NCBI GenBank assembly: GCA_903858165.1
Contig: CAIOHZ010000100.1
Location: 1-48,931, forward strand
DNA: 48,931 nt
Direction: 5' to 3'
Origin: an uncultured Pseudomonadota bacterium
Lineage (GTDB): Bacteria > Pseudomonadota > Gammaproteobacteria > Steroidobacterales > Steroidobacteraceae
Within the stretch, counting starts at the first letter, position 1, and every line of letters begins with the position of its first letter. Made by a program: the position numbers and the translations under genes. The notes beneath the pieces are model-generated. The model had not been told where the DNA came from. It searched no databases and worked only from the letters and a program-made list of their open reading frames with translations. Shown one piece after another: positions 24,386 to 33,142 of this stretch.

Positions 24386-27300
24386 ATGCGCCTCGTCGAG
24401 ATAGCCACCCGTCGCCGTGTCACGGTGACGATGTTCACGCTGGCCGTGCTGCTGTTCGGCTTCGTCTCGCTTTCGCGACTGAAGGTGAACCTGCTGCCAG
24501 ACCTGTCCTACCCCACCCTTACCGTGCGGGTGGAACTGCCTGGCAGCGCGCCTCTCGAGGTAGAGAACCTCATCACCCGTCCCGTGGAAGAAGCTGTCGG
24601 CATCATCCGTAACGTGCGCCAGGTGCGTTCCGTGTCTCGGTCAGGCCAGAGCGATGTCACGCTCGAGTTCGCCTGGGGCACCGATATGGACCTGGCAGGC
24701 ATCGATGTGCGCGAGAAACTGGACCTGCTCCAGTTGCCACTAGAAGCCAAGCGCCCACTGCTCCTGCGCTTCGACCCCGCCAGCGAACCCGTCATGCGCT
24801 ACGCGCTGCTGGATGTCGGCAGCAAAACCGCCCGTCCCAGCAATTCCGCGAACGCCCTGCCACAGGCCGATGAGCGATTAAAGTCTCTCCGACGCTTTGC
24901 CGAAGACCGTTTGAAGCCGGATCTCGAAGCCGTAGAAGGCTCGGCGGCGGTCAAGGTGAGTGGTGGCCTCGAAGAGGAAATTCAGGTTCAGGTCGACGAG
25001 CAGCGTCTGGCGCAACTCAACCTTGGCATCGAGATCATTACCAACCGTCTGCGCGCCGAAAACGTCAACCTCTCCGGTGGGCGACTCGAGCAGGGAACAC
25101 AGCGTTTCCTTGTAAGAACGCTGAACGAATTTGGTTCGGTAGATGAGATGGCGAATGCCATCATCGCGACGCACGAGGGACAACCCGTAAAGTTGCGCGA
25201 CGTCGCCACAGTTATTCAAGGGCACAAGGACCGCGAAGCCATCACGCGGGTGAATGGCAGCGAATCGGTAGAACTTGCCATCTATAAAGAAGGCGATGCC
25301 AATACCGTGGCACTGGCCGCGGGTATCGGCAAAGAAGTGGAACTGCTAGCCAAGTCGCTGCCAGCGGGCTCACGCCTTGAACTGGTTTACGACCAGGCCC
25401 ACTTCATCAACGCCGCCATCAACGAAGTGAAGGAGTCCGCGCTAATCGGCGGCGTGCTAGCCATCTTGGTCCTTTACTTCTTTTTGCGTGATGCGCGGGC
25501 CACCTTGGTTACCAGCATCGCCATTCCGGTGTCCGTCATCGGTACCTTCATGCTCATGTACTGGGCGAAGGTATCGCTCAATATCATGTCCCTCGGCGGT
25601 ATTGCTTTGGCCGTGGGCATGCTAGTAGATAACGCCGTGGTAGTACTGGAAGCCATCGTGCGCCGCCGCGAGCAAGGCATACCAGCAGCAGAAGCGGCCC
25701 GCCAAGGGACGTCGGAAGTAGCGATGGCAGTCACCGCCGCTACCTTGACCTCTGTCGCCGTATTCTTCCCGATGGTGTTCATCTCCGGCATTGCCGGGCA
25801 ACTGTTCCGGGACCAAGCGCTTACCGTCACGTTCTCGTTGCTACTCTCGCTACTCGTGGCGCTGACACTGGTGCCAATGCTTTCCGCCGGGCGCGCCGCA
25901 CCGAATGCCGGCGCCAACCAAGACGAAGACGCCGAGAGGGTGCCCCTGCGCGGGCGCTTGGCCACCACTCTCGCAGCAACGGTAGCAAGTACCCGACGCA
26001 TGAGTGCCGCCGTCTCCGCCTTCATGGCGAAACTGTTATCGCCGGGCGTCTGGTTGATGCAGTCGCTCTACCAATGGGCCGAAGGCGTCTACCCTACCGC
26101 CGTGACGTGGGCGCTTCGCCACCGCCGTACCGTACTCGGCGGCGCGGCTGCCCTCTTCTTGGGCACGATGGCACTGGTGCCCTTGCTGGGTACCGAACTC
26201 ATCCCGCAAATGTCGCAGGGAGAGTTCAACGTCGATGTAAAACTCGCTTCCGGCTCGCCACTAGAGGCGACGGATCAGGCCATGGTGGCCGCAACGCGCG
26301 CGGCCATGAGTCTGCCCAACCTTAAAACGGCCTACGCGGTCGCCGGTACCGGCAACCGCTTGGATGCCAACCCGGTAGATGCCGGCGAAAATACCGGACG
26401 CCTGGCCATCACCCTAGTAGCGGGTGCCAGCCGCGAGGACGAAGAAACGGCTATGAACGCCCTGCGCAAGCAGTTGGCCAATCTGGCGGGAACGGATTAC
26501 CGTTACTCGCGTCCGAGCCTGTTCAGCTTCGCGGCACCACTGGAACTGGTTCTCACCGGTTACGACCTCGACCGCCTGAAAGGCGCCGCCGACCAACTGC
26601 GCACTGCGCTGCAAGCCGACAACCGCTACACCGACGTGAAGAGCACGATGGAAGCCGGGAACCCGGAAATCCGCATCGTGTTCAACCAAGAGCGCGCCGC
26701 CCAACTCGGGCTGCCAGTGCGCGAAATTGCCGACCGTGTGGTGAACGCCGTCCGGGGCGAGGTAGCCACCCGCTACACCCTGCTGGACAAAAAAATCGAT
26801 GTCTTGGTACGCAGTGTCGATACGCGCGCCTCCAGCGTAGAAGAGGTTCGCAACCTCATCGTGAACCCCGGCAGCGACCGCCCAGTACCGCTCTATGCGG
26901 TCGCGTCGGTCGAACTCGCCACTGGCCCTTCTGAGATTCGCCGTGCCAATCAAGAGCGCGTCGCGGTGGTCAGTGCCAATCTTGGTAGCGGTGACTTGGG
27001 CGGTGCCATCGCTGGTCTGAACGAGTTGCTGGCGCGCCAACCACTGCCGCCCGGCATCGCAGCTTATGTCGGTGGCCAGAGCAGTGAACTCCAGGACTCC
27101 TTCGACAGCCTACAGTTCACCCTCATCCTCGCCATCTTCCTAGTGTACTTGGTCATGGCTTCCCAGTTCGAGAGCCTCATCCATCCATTGGTCATCCTGT
27201 TCACCATTCCACTGTCGGCCATCGGTGCGGTTTGGGCGCTGCTACTCACGGGAACCACCGTCAACGTGGTGGCCTATATTGGTCTCATCATGTTGGCCGG

Positions 27301-27604
27301 TATCGTGGTGAATCAATCCATCGTCCTCATCGATGCCGTGAACCAAGCACGCGATCGCGGCCTTTCGCGCCACGCCGCCATCCTCGAAGCGGGACGGGTT
27401 CGACTGCGTCCCATCCTCATCACCAAGTTGACCACCATCCTCGGCTTACTCCCCATGGCGCTCGGCCTTGGTGAAGGCGCCGAAGTTCGTGCCCCCATGG
27501 CCATCACCGTCATCGGTGGCGTACTGCTCACCACATTCCTCACCTTGCTGGTCATTCCGGTGGTGTACGACGTGATGGATAGACGACCGGCCGGAGGGAC
27601 CTGA
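24386..27604 (+). CDS. RND efflux permease 1
   Basis: This 1072-residue protein is a full-length RND transporter: a first helix, periplasmic porter domain, the helix 4 motif GMLVDNAVVV (Asp415), GRxRPI-like text (GRVRLRPILITKLTT) and a second half ending in VVYDVMD. AcrB has two Asp in helix 4 (VDD) and Lys940 in helix 10; here the sequences read VDN and VVN, so only one of these proton-relay residues remains. The same pattern is seen in a large group of RND proteins of poorly known substrate. The two halves of the pump repeat are intact, and residues 500-545 form an unusually long linker between helix 6 and the next segment. The second permease starts four bases downstream. Confidence 0.94.
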   Translation: MRLVEIATRRRVTVTMFTLAVLLFGFVSLSRLKVNLLPDLSYPTLTVRVELPGSAPLEVENLITRPVEEAVGIIRNVRQVRSVSRSGQSDVTLEFAWGTDMDLAGIDVREKLDLLQLPLEAKRPLLLRFDPASEPVMRYALLDVGSKTARPSNSANALPQADERLKSLRRFAEDRLKPDLEAVEGSAAVKVSGGLEEEIQVQVDEQRLAQLNLGIEIITNRLRAENVNLSGGRLEQGTQRFLVRTLNEFGSVDEMANAIIATHEGQPVKLRDVATVIQGHKDREAITRVNGSESVELAIYKEGDANTVALAAGIGKEVELLAKSLPAGSRLELVYDQAHFINAAINEVKESALIGGVLAILVLYFFLRDARATLVTSIAIPVSVIGTFMLMYWAKVSLNIMSLGGIALAVGMLVDNAVVVLEAIVRRREQGIPAAEAARQGTSEVAMAVTAATLTSVAVFFPMVFISGIAGQLFRDQALTVTFSLLLSLLVALTLVPMLSAGRAAPNAGANQDEDAERVPLRGRLATTLAATVASTRRMSAAVSAFMAKLLSPGVWLMQSLYQWAEGVYPTAVTWALRHRRTVLGGAAALFLGTMALVPLLGTELIPQMSQGEFNVDVKLASGSPLEATDQAMVAATRAAMSLPNLKTAYAVAGTGNRLDANPVDAGENTGRLAITLVAGASREDEETAMNALRKQLANLAGTDYRYSRPSLFSFAAPLELVLTGYDLDRLKGAADQLRTALQADNRYTDVKSTMEAGNPEIRIVFNQERAAQLGLPVREIADRVVNAVRGEVATRYTLLDKKIDVLVRSVDTRASSVEEVRNLIVNPGSDRPVPLYAVASVELATGPSEIRRANQERVAVVSANLGSGDLGGAIAGLNELLARQPLPPGIAAYVGGQSSELQDSFDSLQFTLILAIFLVYLVMASQFESLIHPLVILFTIPLSAIGAVWALLLTGTTVNVVAYIGLIMLAGIVVNQSIVLIDAVNQARDRGLSRHAAILEAGRVRLRPILITKLTTILGLLPMALGLGEGAEVRAPMAITVIGGVLLTTFLTLLVIPVVYDVMDRRPAGGT

Positions 27605-27608
27605 GGCC

Positions 27609-30600
27609 ATGTGGCACACCCGAGCTGCGCTCGCCCGCCCAGTCACTACCTGGATGGCCTTTGCGGCGCTGGCGGTCATCGGCCTCATCAGTGCCCGCCA
27701 GTTGCCCCTCGAGGAGATGCCGGACATCACCTTCCCTGGGGTCTTCATCAACGTCCCCTATCCCGGCTCTACGCCCGAGGAAGTGGAACGTCTCGTCACT
27801 CGCCCCATCGAAGAAGCCTTGGCTACCCTGCCCGGTATCGAAGAGATTCGCTCCACTTCTACGGCTGACCGTGCGGAAGTGCAGGTGTCGATGAGTTGGG
27901 GAGGCGATGTGGAGGCGCGTACCTTCGAAGTACGCACCAAGCTGGACACCATCCGGCCCGACCTGCCGGCGGGTGCCGAACGCATGATCATCGGCTCAGG
28001 TTCAACCAGCGATCAGGCCATCATCACCATCCGTCTGTCCGCTGATGAGAACCTGTCGAACCAATACCAAGCGCTAGAGCGCTACCTGAAGAAACCGCTG
28101 GAACGTCTACCCGGGGTGGCTCGCGTCGACTTGGCAGGAGTGGACCCCCTCGAAGTGCGCGTGCTGGTGAACGCCGACCGGGCAGCCGCCCATAGCGTTT
28201 CTCTGGCCGACCTGCGAAAACTGCTGCAGCAGAGCAACTTCTCCGTCTCTGCTGGCGAGATTACCCAAGGTGGACAGCGATTCAGCGTCAGGCCGGTAGG
28301 CGAATTCACCACGCTGGAAGATGTGCGCGCACTGCTGGTCCATGGGAATGTGCGGCTCGGCGATATCGCGGAGGTGACGCTCGACTCGCCTAAGCCGACT
28401 GTAGGCCGCCGTGTGGATGGACGACCCGCTGTGGGATTGGACGTCTACAAGACCACTCAGGCGAACGTAATCGATGTCGCCAACCGGGTTCTCGCGGAAT
28501 TGGAAAAAGCCAAAACCACACCGCAGCTGCGCGGAGTGCGTTTTCTCGTCGTGGGCAATCAAGCCAAGTCCATCCTGTCCTCGCTCTCGGAACTGCGTTC
28601 TGCGGGACTGATCGGCGCCGGGCTCGCTTTGCTAGTGCTGTTCGTGTTCTTGCGCGACGTCCCTACTACGCTGCTCGTCAGCCTAGCCGTCCCTTCCTCC
28701 TTGGTCGTGACGCTGGCGGCCATGTACTTCACGGGGCTGACGCTCAACGTGCTAACCATGATGGGCATGATGCTGTCCGTCGGCATGCTCGTGGACAACG
28801 CTGTAGTGGTAACGGAAAGTATTTTCCGTCACCGTTTGCGCAATCCCGGAGATTCCGCAGCAGCCACCTTGCAGGCGGTAAAGGAGGTAGGGGTTGCCAC
28901 CTTGGCAGGCACGTTCGCCACGGTCGTCGTCTTCCTGCCACTGCTGTTCGGCGAAACGAACCAAGTCAGCATTTTTCTCAAGCACGTGGCCATCCCTATC
29001 GTGGTCGCCATGGTCACCTCTTTACTCATTGCCCAGACGCTCATCCCGATGGTGGCTTCCCGGCTACGCACCCCACGCGAAAGTGAAGCTACCGGCTGGG
29101 TGCGTGCCTTGCAGGAACGCTACGCACGCGCACTGGCCGCCGTATTGCGGCAACCGCGTCGAACGGCGCTGGCCATTGTGCTAGTCGTCCTTTCACCCGT
29201 GCCGCTGTTCACCACCGGCTTGTTCAAAATCGACCCCATGCCGCAGGAAGCCAGTCGACAGCTGTACTTGGCGTACCACGTGGAAGGCACGCACCCGTAC
29301 GAGCAAGTCGCGGCTGCAGTCACCAGGGTCGAAGGTTTCTTGCAGGCCAACCGTGAACGTTTCGACCTCGAGACGGTGTACTCACGATGGAGTGGCGATG
29401 ACGCCATGAGTACCCTTTATCTGCGCCCGAAGGAGCAGGCCCGCCACAAGTCGGCGGAAGTAATGAGTGCCATCACGGCCGAAATGCCAGAGCTTCCTAT
29501 CGGCCGTCCGGGTTTCAGTTTCCAGATGGGGGCAGCGCAGGGCTTCAGCCTGCAACTTACCGGGGAGTCCACCGAACGTCTGCTACCACTAGCCAACCAA
29601 GTAGTAGCCCGCTTGCGCACGGTGCCGGGACTGGAACTGGTCCGAAACGACTCTCGTGGTGGCGAGCGAGAAATCCGGGTAACCATCGACCGAGAGCGAG
29701 CGGCAGCTGCAGGACTGACCAGCGGCGTGGCCGCCCAAGCCATCGCCGCAGCGATGCGTGGGGAACGGCTTCGCGAACTGCGCACCGCCGAACGCGAACT
29801 GACGATGCGTCTGGCGTTTCGCGCCGATGACCAGCAAAGCGTGGAGGACTTAGGCCGGCTGGTGCTGCCAACCCGCAATGGCACGCTGCCGCTATCGGCC
29901 ATTGCTACCTTCACGGAAACCGAGGGTGACCGCGCCATCTCGCGCATCAACCGGCTCACCAGCGTCGTCATCACGGCCAATCTGGCGCAAGGCGTGACAA
30001 TGGAACAAATGCGCACCCGTGTCACCCCCATCATGGAAAGTTTTCCGTTGCCTGCCGGATACAGTTGGAAGCTGGGGCGTGGCTTCGAGGATAACGACAA
30101 AACCCTGACTGGCATGGCCATCAATGTGTTGTTGGCCATCTTGATGATCTATCTGGTGATGGCCGCGCTGTTCGAAAGCGCCCTCCTGCCCCTGTCTATC
30201 GTCAGTTCCATCGTATTTTCGTTTGTGGGTGTGTGTTGGTGTCTGGCCCTTACCGGCACGCCCATGACGCTGATGGCCATGATTGGCATCATGATTCTGG
30301 TGGGCGTGGTAGTAAACATCGGTATCGTGCTAGTGGCCCATATCCAGCAATTGCGCGGCGAAGGGATGCAGCGCGAAGAAGCCATCGTCCAAGCGGGTCG
30401 GGACCGTCTGCGGCCCATCTTGATGACTACTTTGAGCACCCTGCTGGGCTTGCTGCCCTTGGCAGTGGGCGATGCAGCCGCGGGCGGTGCCGGTGGACCC
30501 GCCTACTACCCCATGGCGCGCGCCATCATGGGTGGACTGGCTTTTGGCGCCGCAGTCAGCTTGTTCTTCGTGCCGGCGTTCTATATCTGGTTCGACGACT

Positions 30601-30641
30601 TCAACCTCTGGCGTCGTCGAGTACTCTCCACGGCCGACTGA
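27609..30641 (+). CDS. RND efflux permease 2
   Basis: This 1010-residue RND permease differs clearly from its neighbour, so it is not a recent tandem copy. It begins MWHTRAALARPVTTWMAFAALAV, has EEMPDITFPGVFINVPYPG in the first porter region, GMLVDNAVVV (Asp396) in helix 4 and GVVVNIGIVLVAHI in helix 10, again lacking the AcrB-type Lys. GRDRLRPILMTTLSTLLG follows. Paired permeases with one adaptor, as in MdtABC, can form mixed trimers; that is the likely arrangement here. The gene lies four bases after permease 1 and is the last of the operon. It is convergent with the coiled-coil gene at 30667. Confidence 0.94.
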   Translation: MWHTRAALARPVTTWMAFAALAVIGLISARQLPLEEMPDITFPGVFINVPYPGSTPEEVERLVTRPIEEALATLPGIEEIRSTSTADRAEVQVSMSWGGDVEARTFEVRTKLDTIRPDLPAGAERMIIGSGSTSDQAIITIRLSADENLSNQYQALERYLKKPLERLPGVARVDLAGVDPLEVRVLVNADRAAAHSVSLADLRKLLQQSNFSVSAGEITQGGQRFSVRPVGEFTTLEDVRALLVHGNVRLGDIAEVTLDSPKPTVGRRVDGRPAVGLDVYKTTQANVIDVANRVLAELEKAKTTPQLRGVRFLVVGNQAKSILSSLSELRSAGLIGAGLALLVLFVFLRDVPTTLLVSLAVPSSLVVTLAAMYFTGLTLNVLTMMGMMLSVGMLVDNAVVVTESIFRHRLRNPGDSAAATLQAVKEVGVATLAGTFATVVVFLPLLFGETNQVSIFLKHVAIPIVVAMVTSLLIAQTLIPMVASRLRTPRESEATGWVRALQERYARALAAVLRQPRRTALAIVLVVLSPVPLFTTGLFKIDPMPQEASRQLYLAYHVEGTHPYEQVAAAVTRVEGFLQANRERFDLETVYSRWSGDDAMSTLYLRPKEQARHKSAEVMSAITAEMPELPIGRPGFSFQMGAAQGFSLQLTGESTERLLPLANQVVARLRTVPGLELVRNDSRGGEREIRVTIDRERAAAAGLTSGVAAQAIAAAMRGERLRELRTAERELTMRLAFRADDQQSVEDLGRLVLPTRNGTLPLSAIATFTETEGDRAISRINRLTSVVITANLAQGVTMEQMRTRVTPIMESFPLPAGYSWKLGRGFEDNDKTLTGMAINVLLAILMIYLVMAALFESALLPLSIVSSIVFSFVGVCWCLALTGTPMTLMAMIGIMILVGVVVNIGIVLVAHIQQLRGEGMQREEAIVQAGRDRLRPILMTTLSTLLGLLPLAVGDAAAGGAGGPAYYPMARAIMGGLAFGAAVSLFFVPAFYIWFDDFNLWRRRVLSTAD

Positions 30642-30666
30642 CGCCGCGGTTACTCTGCCTCTCTGT

Positions 30667-31707
30667 TCAGGGCAGCAGCAATCGACCAATCTCAAAGTAG
30701 TCGTCTGCGAGTAATTGTGCAGCGGTGAAATTCGAACCCGGCAACTGCGCGGTATCCGCTTCCAGCGTGACGCCGGCCGGCAGGGTATCCATGCCACTCC
30801 GATATACCGCGGCTTGCGCCAGACGCTCTGCTTGCTCCCGCATCTGTGGCGCTACCACAGCCGTGGTGCGCAGCAAGCTGGCCGCACCATTCAGCTGTGC
30901 CAGCCGTCCAAGCGATTCCGTCCGCGTACCATAACGCAAGCTGCCGAGGTCACGCTGCCAAGCCAGCTTCATCTGCGGAGCAATACCCTCCGGCATCAGG
31001 CGAGCGACTAGTACTTGGGCGAGAGCGAGCACGTGCAGGTTCACCCAACGCCTGCTTTCCACGGACAAACCCGTATATTCCGTCAGTGGCTCCTTCAGCA
31101 GCGTCGCACGGACTGACCGCAAGCTTTCCAAGGCTGCCGCGGCGCCATGCTCGCGGATGCGTGCGTCGGCCACCACCTCGCGCTGTTCCTGACGCTGGAA
31201 GTAATACCAGGGACTGGAGAGCGAGATGAGATCGCGTTCCGCTGCCGCCACTTGGGCGCGTGCAGCGGTAACCTGCTCCTGAGCTGCAGCGATTCTCCCG
31301 TCCGCTTCCTGCAGGCGTAGTCGTCGCGCCGACTGCAAGCCAGTCTGCTGTGCCCGACGCTCCTGTTCTTCATACTGCCGACGCATCTCCGTAGCGACCT
31401 GCTGCAACTGCACCCGCCCGGCGCGCCAGAGCCCACGCAAGGCGAAATGCACCATAGCCCCGAAACCGAGTTCAGGGTTCGCCAACACTTGTTCCAGCCC
31501 CTCGGCGTCCTCGCCGGCGCGGTGCAACAGCGCCTGCTGTTGTTTCAATAAATCGCGCAACTGGCGCACCTCTTCCTCGAGGTCATCCAAGGAACGCTTC
31601 AGTTCCGCACGGTTCCAGTAAAGCTTGAGCAGCCGCGCTTCTTCTGCAGCGGGAAGATGCTCATCGCGGCGTTCGCGCCTTGCCCGCAGCCAGTCAGCGA
31701 ATGGCAT
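30667..31707 (-). CDS. Coiled-coil protein of unknown function in the ppsR operon
   Basis: This 346-residue protein matches no family I know. Residues about 20-65 and 105-200 are rich in Glu, Arg, Gln, Leu and Ala with heptad-like spacing (RAELKRSLDDLEEEVRQLRDLLKQQQALL; AAAQEQVTAARAQVAAAERDL), indicating coiled coils. The C-terminal half is more globular (SRRWVNLHVLALAQVLVARLMPEGIAPQMKLAW). No signal peptide or membrane helix is evident, so it should be cytoplasmic. The ATG overlaps the end of the DUF1249 gene by 14 bases, so the two are translationally coupled. It is the third gene of ppsR-DUF1249-coiled coil. Confidence 0.75.
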   Translation of the reverse strand: MPFADWLRARRERRDEHLPAAEEARLLKLYWNRAELKRSLDDLEEEVRQLRDLLKQQQALLHRAGEDAEGLEQVLANPELGFGAMVHFALRGLWRAGRVQLQQVATEMRRQYEEQERRAQQTGLQSARRLRLQEADGRIAAAQEQVTAARAQVAAAERDLISLSSPWYYFQRQEQREVVADARIREHGAAAALESLRSVRATLLKEPLTEYTGLSVESRRWVNLHVLALAQVLVARLMPEGIAPQMKLAWQRDLGSLRYGTRTESLGRLAQLNGAASLLRTTAVVAPQMREQAERLAQAAVYRSGMDTLPAGVTLEADTAQLPGSNFTAAQLLADDYFEIGRLLLP

Positions 31708-32179
31708 AAAAGGTCTCTGGCCCGTGCCCGGTATCGGTCAGATATTCCAGCCACTTGTTGAGCAAGATATTGCGACGCCAGCGCGCATCGAGCGAGGCCG
31801 GCAACAAGCGGTCGATAACACGCAAGGGACCACGTGCTTCCTGCATACCCACCTGACTCGCTTCGGCCAAGTCGGCGTCGTGGTAGAGGCGTACTTCCAG
31901 CGCCGGCTCCCTCACCACGCCAGTCGCTTCATCGAAAAGGTAGTTCAGCAGCAGTATCGTGGTGTAGGCGCTTTGCTCAAGCACCATCACTTCAAGGGTA
32001 CATTCGCCCTCCACGGTAGAGTGCCATGTTCCTTGCATGCTACGGACCTCGCCCAACAAGCTGCGGAGGCGAATCTGATTGCTTTCGTAAAGCGACATGA
32101 GCGCCACGAAACTGCCCGGCCGCGCACGCCAGGAGGCGCGCAGCCAAGTATCGGATTCCGGGGGAAATGGGTGCTGCAT
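31694..32179 (-). CDS. DUF1249 (YqiB-like) protein
   Basis: This 161-residue protein resembles the DUF1249 family, of which E. coli YqiB is a member. Features are SLYESNQIRLRSLLG near residue 30, the central EVMVLEQSAYTTILLLNYL, then PALEVRLYHDADLAEAS and the C-terminal LLNKWLEYLTDTGH. The function of the family is unknown. It is predicted to be soluble. The ATG is three bases from the ppsR stop and its 3' end overlaps the coiled-coil gene, so the three genes form one tight operon. Confidence 0.85.
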   Translation of the reverse strand: MQHPFPPESDTWLRASWRARPGSFVALMSLYESNQIRLRSLLGEVRSMQGTWHSTVEGECTLEVMVLEQSAYTTILLLNYLFDEATGVVREPALEVRLYHDADLAEASQVGMQEARGPLRVIDRLLPASLDARWRRNILLNKWLEYLTDTGHGPETFYAIR

Positions 32180-32182
32180 GGG

Positions 32183-33037
32183 TTAGGGTCGCACGCGCCG
32201 CGGAATACCGGTGCGGTGCAGGATGCGGCTGGAGATTTCCTCCACCGAGCAATCGGTAGTATCAATGGTGGGAATGCCAAAGCGCTGGAACACCTGTTCA
32301 GCGGTACGCAGTTCGTACTGAACCTGGCTAGCGCTGGCGTAGCGACTGTCCGGACGACGCTCGTGGCGAATCTGTTGCAGACGGTCCGCTCGAATGGTCA
32401 AACCATAGAGCTTTTTCTGGTGAGGCTTCAGGACTGCCGGCAGGCCGCCGCCTTCCAGGTCCTCTTCCGTCAGCGGATAGTTGGCCGCAAACACGCCGTA
32501 CTGCATAGCCAGATAAAGGCAAGTGGGCGTCTTGCCGCTGCGGGAGACTCCCACGAGGATGATATCGGCTTGCTCGTACTCACGGTGCTTGCCGCCATCA
32601 TCGTTGGCCAAAGCGAAATTGGTGGCGTTAATGCGCGCATTGTAGGCGGTAAGGTCGGACATACCGTGCGCACGTCCGGCGGCATGGCTGCTCTTTACCT
32701 TGAACTCGGCCTCCAGAGGGCCGAGAAACGCATCGAAAAAGTCGAGGAACAAGGCGTTGGCCAATTTCACGATGTCGCGCTCGGCGTCGTTCACCATGGT
32801 GCTGAAGATGATGGGCCGAACGCCATCAGCGACCCCGGTGGCGTCAATACGCCGCCGGGCCTCTTCGGCCTTCTCCACACCACTGATGAAGGGCAGCGTA
32901 ACGGCCTGGAAATTGGAGGCCTCGAACTGGGTCAGGAGGCTGTGCCCCATCGTCTCGGCAGTCACGCCGGTCTGGTCCGAGACGAAGAACACCGTCCGGC
33001 GGGGGCCGGGAACCGGCGAGGGGGTAGCACCTTCCAC
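32183..33037 (-). CDS. ppsR: Phosphoenolpyruvate synthase regulatory protein (PSRP, DUF299)
   Basis: This 284-residue protein is the bifunctional kinase/pyrophosphorylase that switches PEP synthase off by ADP-dependent phosphorylation and on by Pi-dependent dephosphorylation. Family landmarks are VFFVSDQTGVTAETMG, RRIDATG, FLDFFDAFLGPLE, the P-loop GVSRSGKTPTCLYLA and HRRPDSRYAS-like text. The start is a GTG at 33037, chosen because GTGGAG lies ten bases upstream and the length then fits the family; no ATG is available. Its target ppsA is divergent 105 bases away, the same arrangement as ydiA/ppsA in E. coli. Two further genes are coupled downstream. Confidence 0.94.
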   Translation of the reverse strand: MEGATPSPVPGPRRTVFFVSDQTGVTAETMGHSLLTQFEASNFQAVTLPFISGVEKAEEARRRIDATGVADGVRPIIFSTMVNDAERDIVKLANALFLDFFDAFLGPLEAEFKVKSSHAAGRAHGMSDLTAYNARINATNFALANDDGGKHREYEQADIILVGVSRSGKTPTCLYLAMQYGVFAANYPLTEEDLEGGGLPAVLKPHQKKLYGLTIRADRLQQIRHERRPDSRYASASQVQYELRTAEQVFQRFGIPTIDTTDCSVEEISSRILHRTGIPRRVRP

Positions 33038-33089
33038 GATAACTAGACTCCACGTACGCTGCGCCGCCAATAAACTCGCTACATCATCG

Positions 33090-33095
33090 TATACT
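33090..33095 (+). promoter_or_regulatory. Candidate -10 element for ppsA
   Basis: TATACT matches the sigma-70 -10 consensus at five of six positions and lies 48 bases before the ppsA start. The -35 position at 17-base spacing (CCAATA) is poor, suggesting an activator or a weak promoter. Confidence 0.35.
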
Positions 33096-33142
33096 CCGCG
33101 GGTTGTGTGGCCTAGCCCCTCCCCCTTTTTGGAGTCTCCCCC

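Noticed and set aside
31625-33046. 473-residue open frame on the plus strand opposite ppsR
   Set aside because: It is an antisense shadow of ppsR and DUF1249, both recognisable; GC-rich codon use keeps the opposite frame open.
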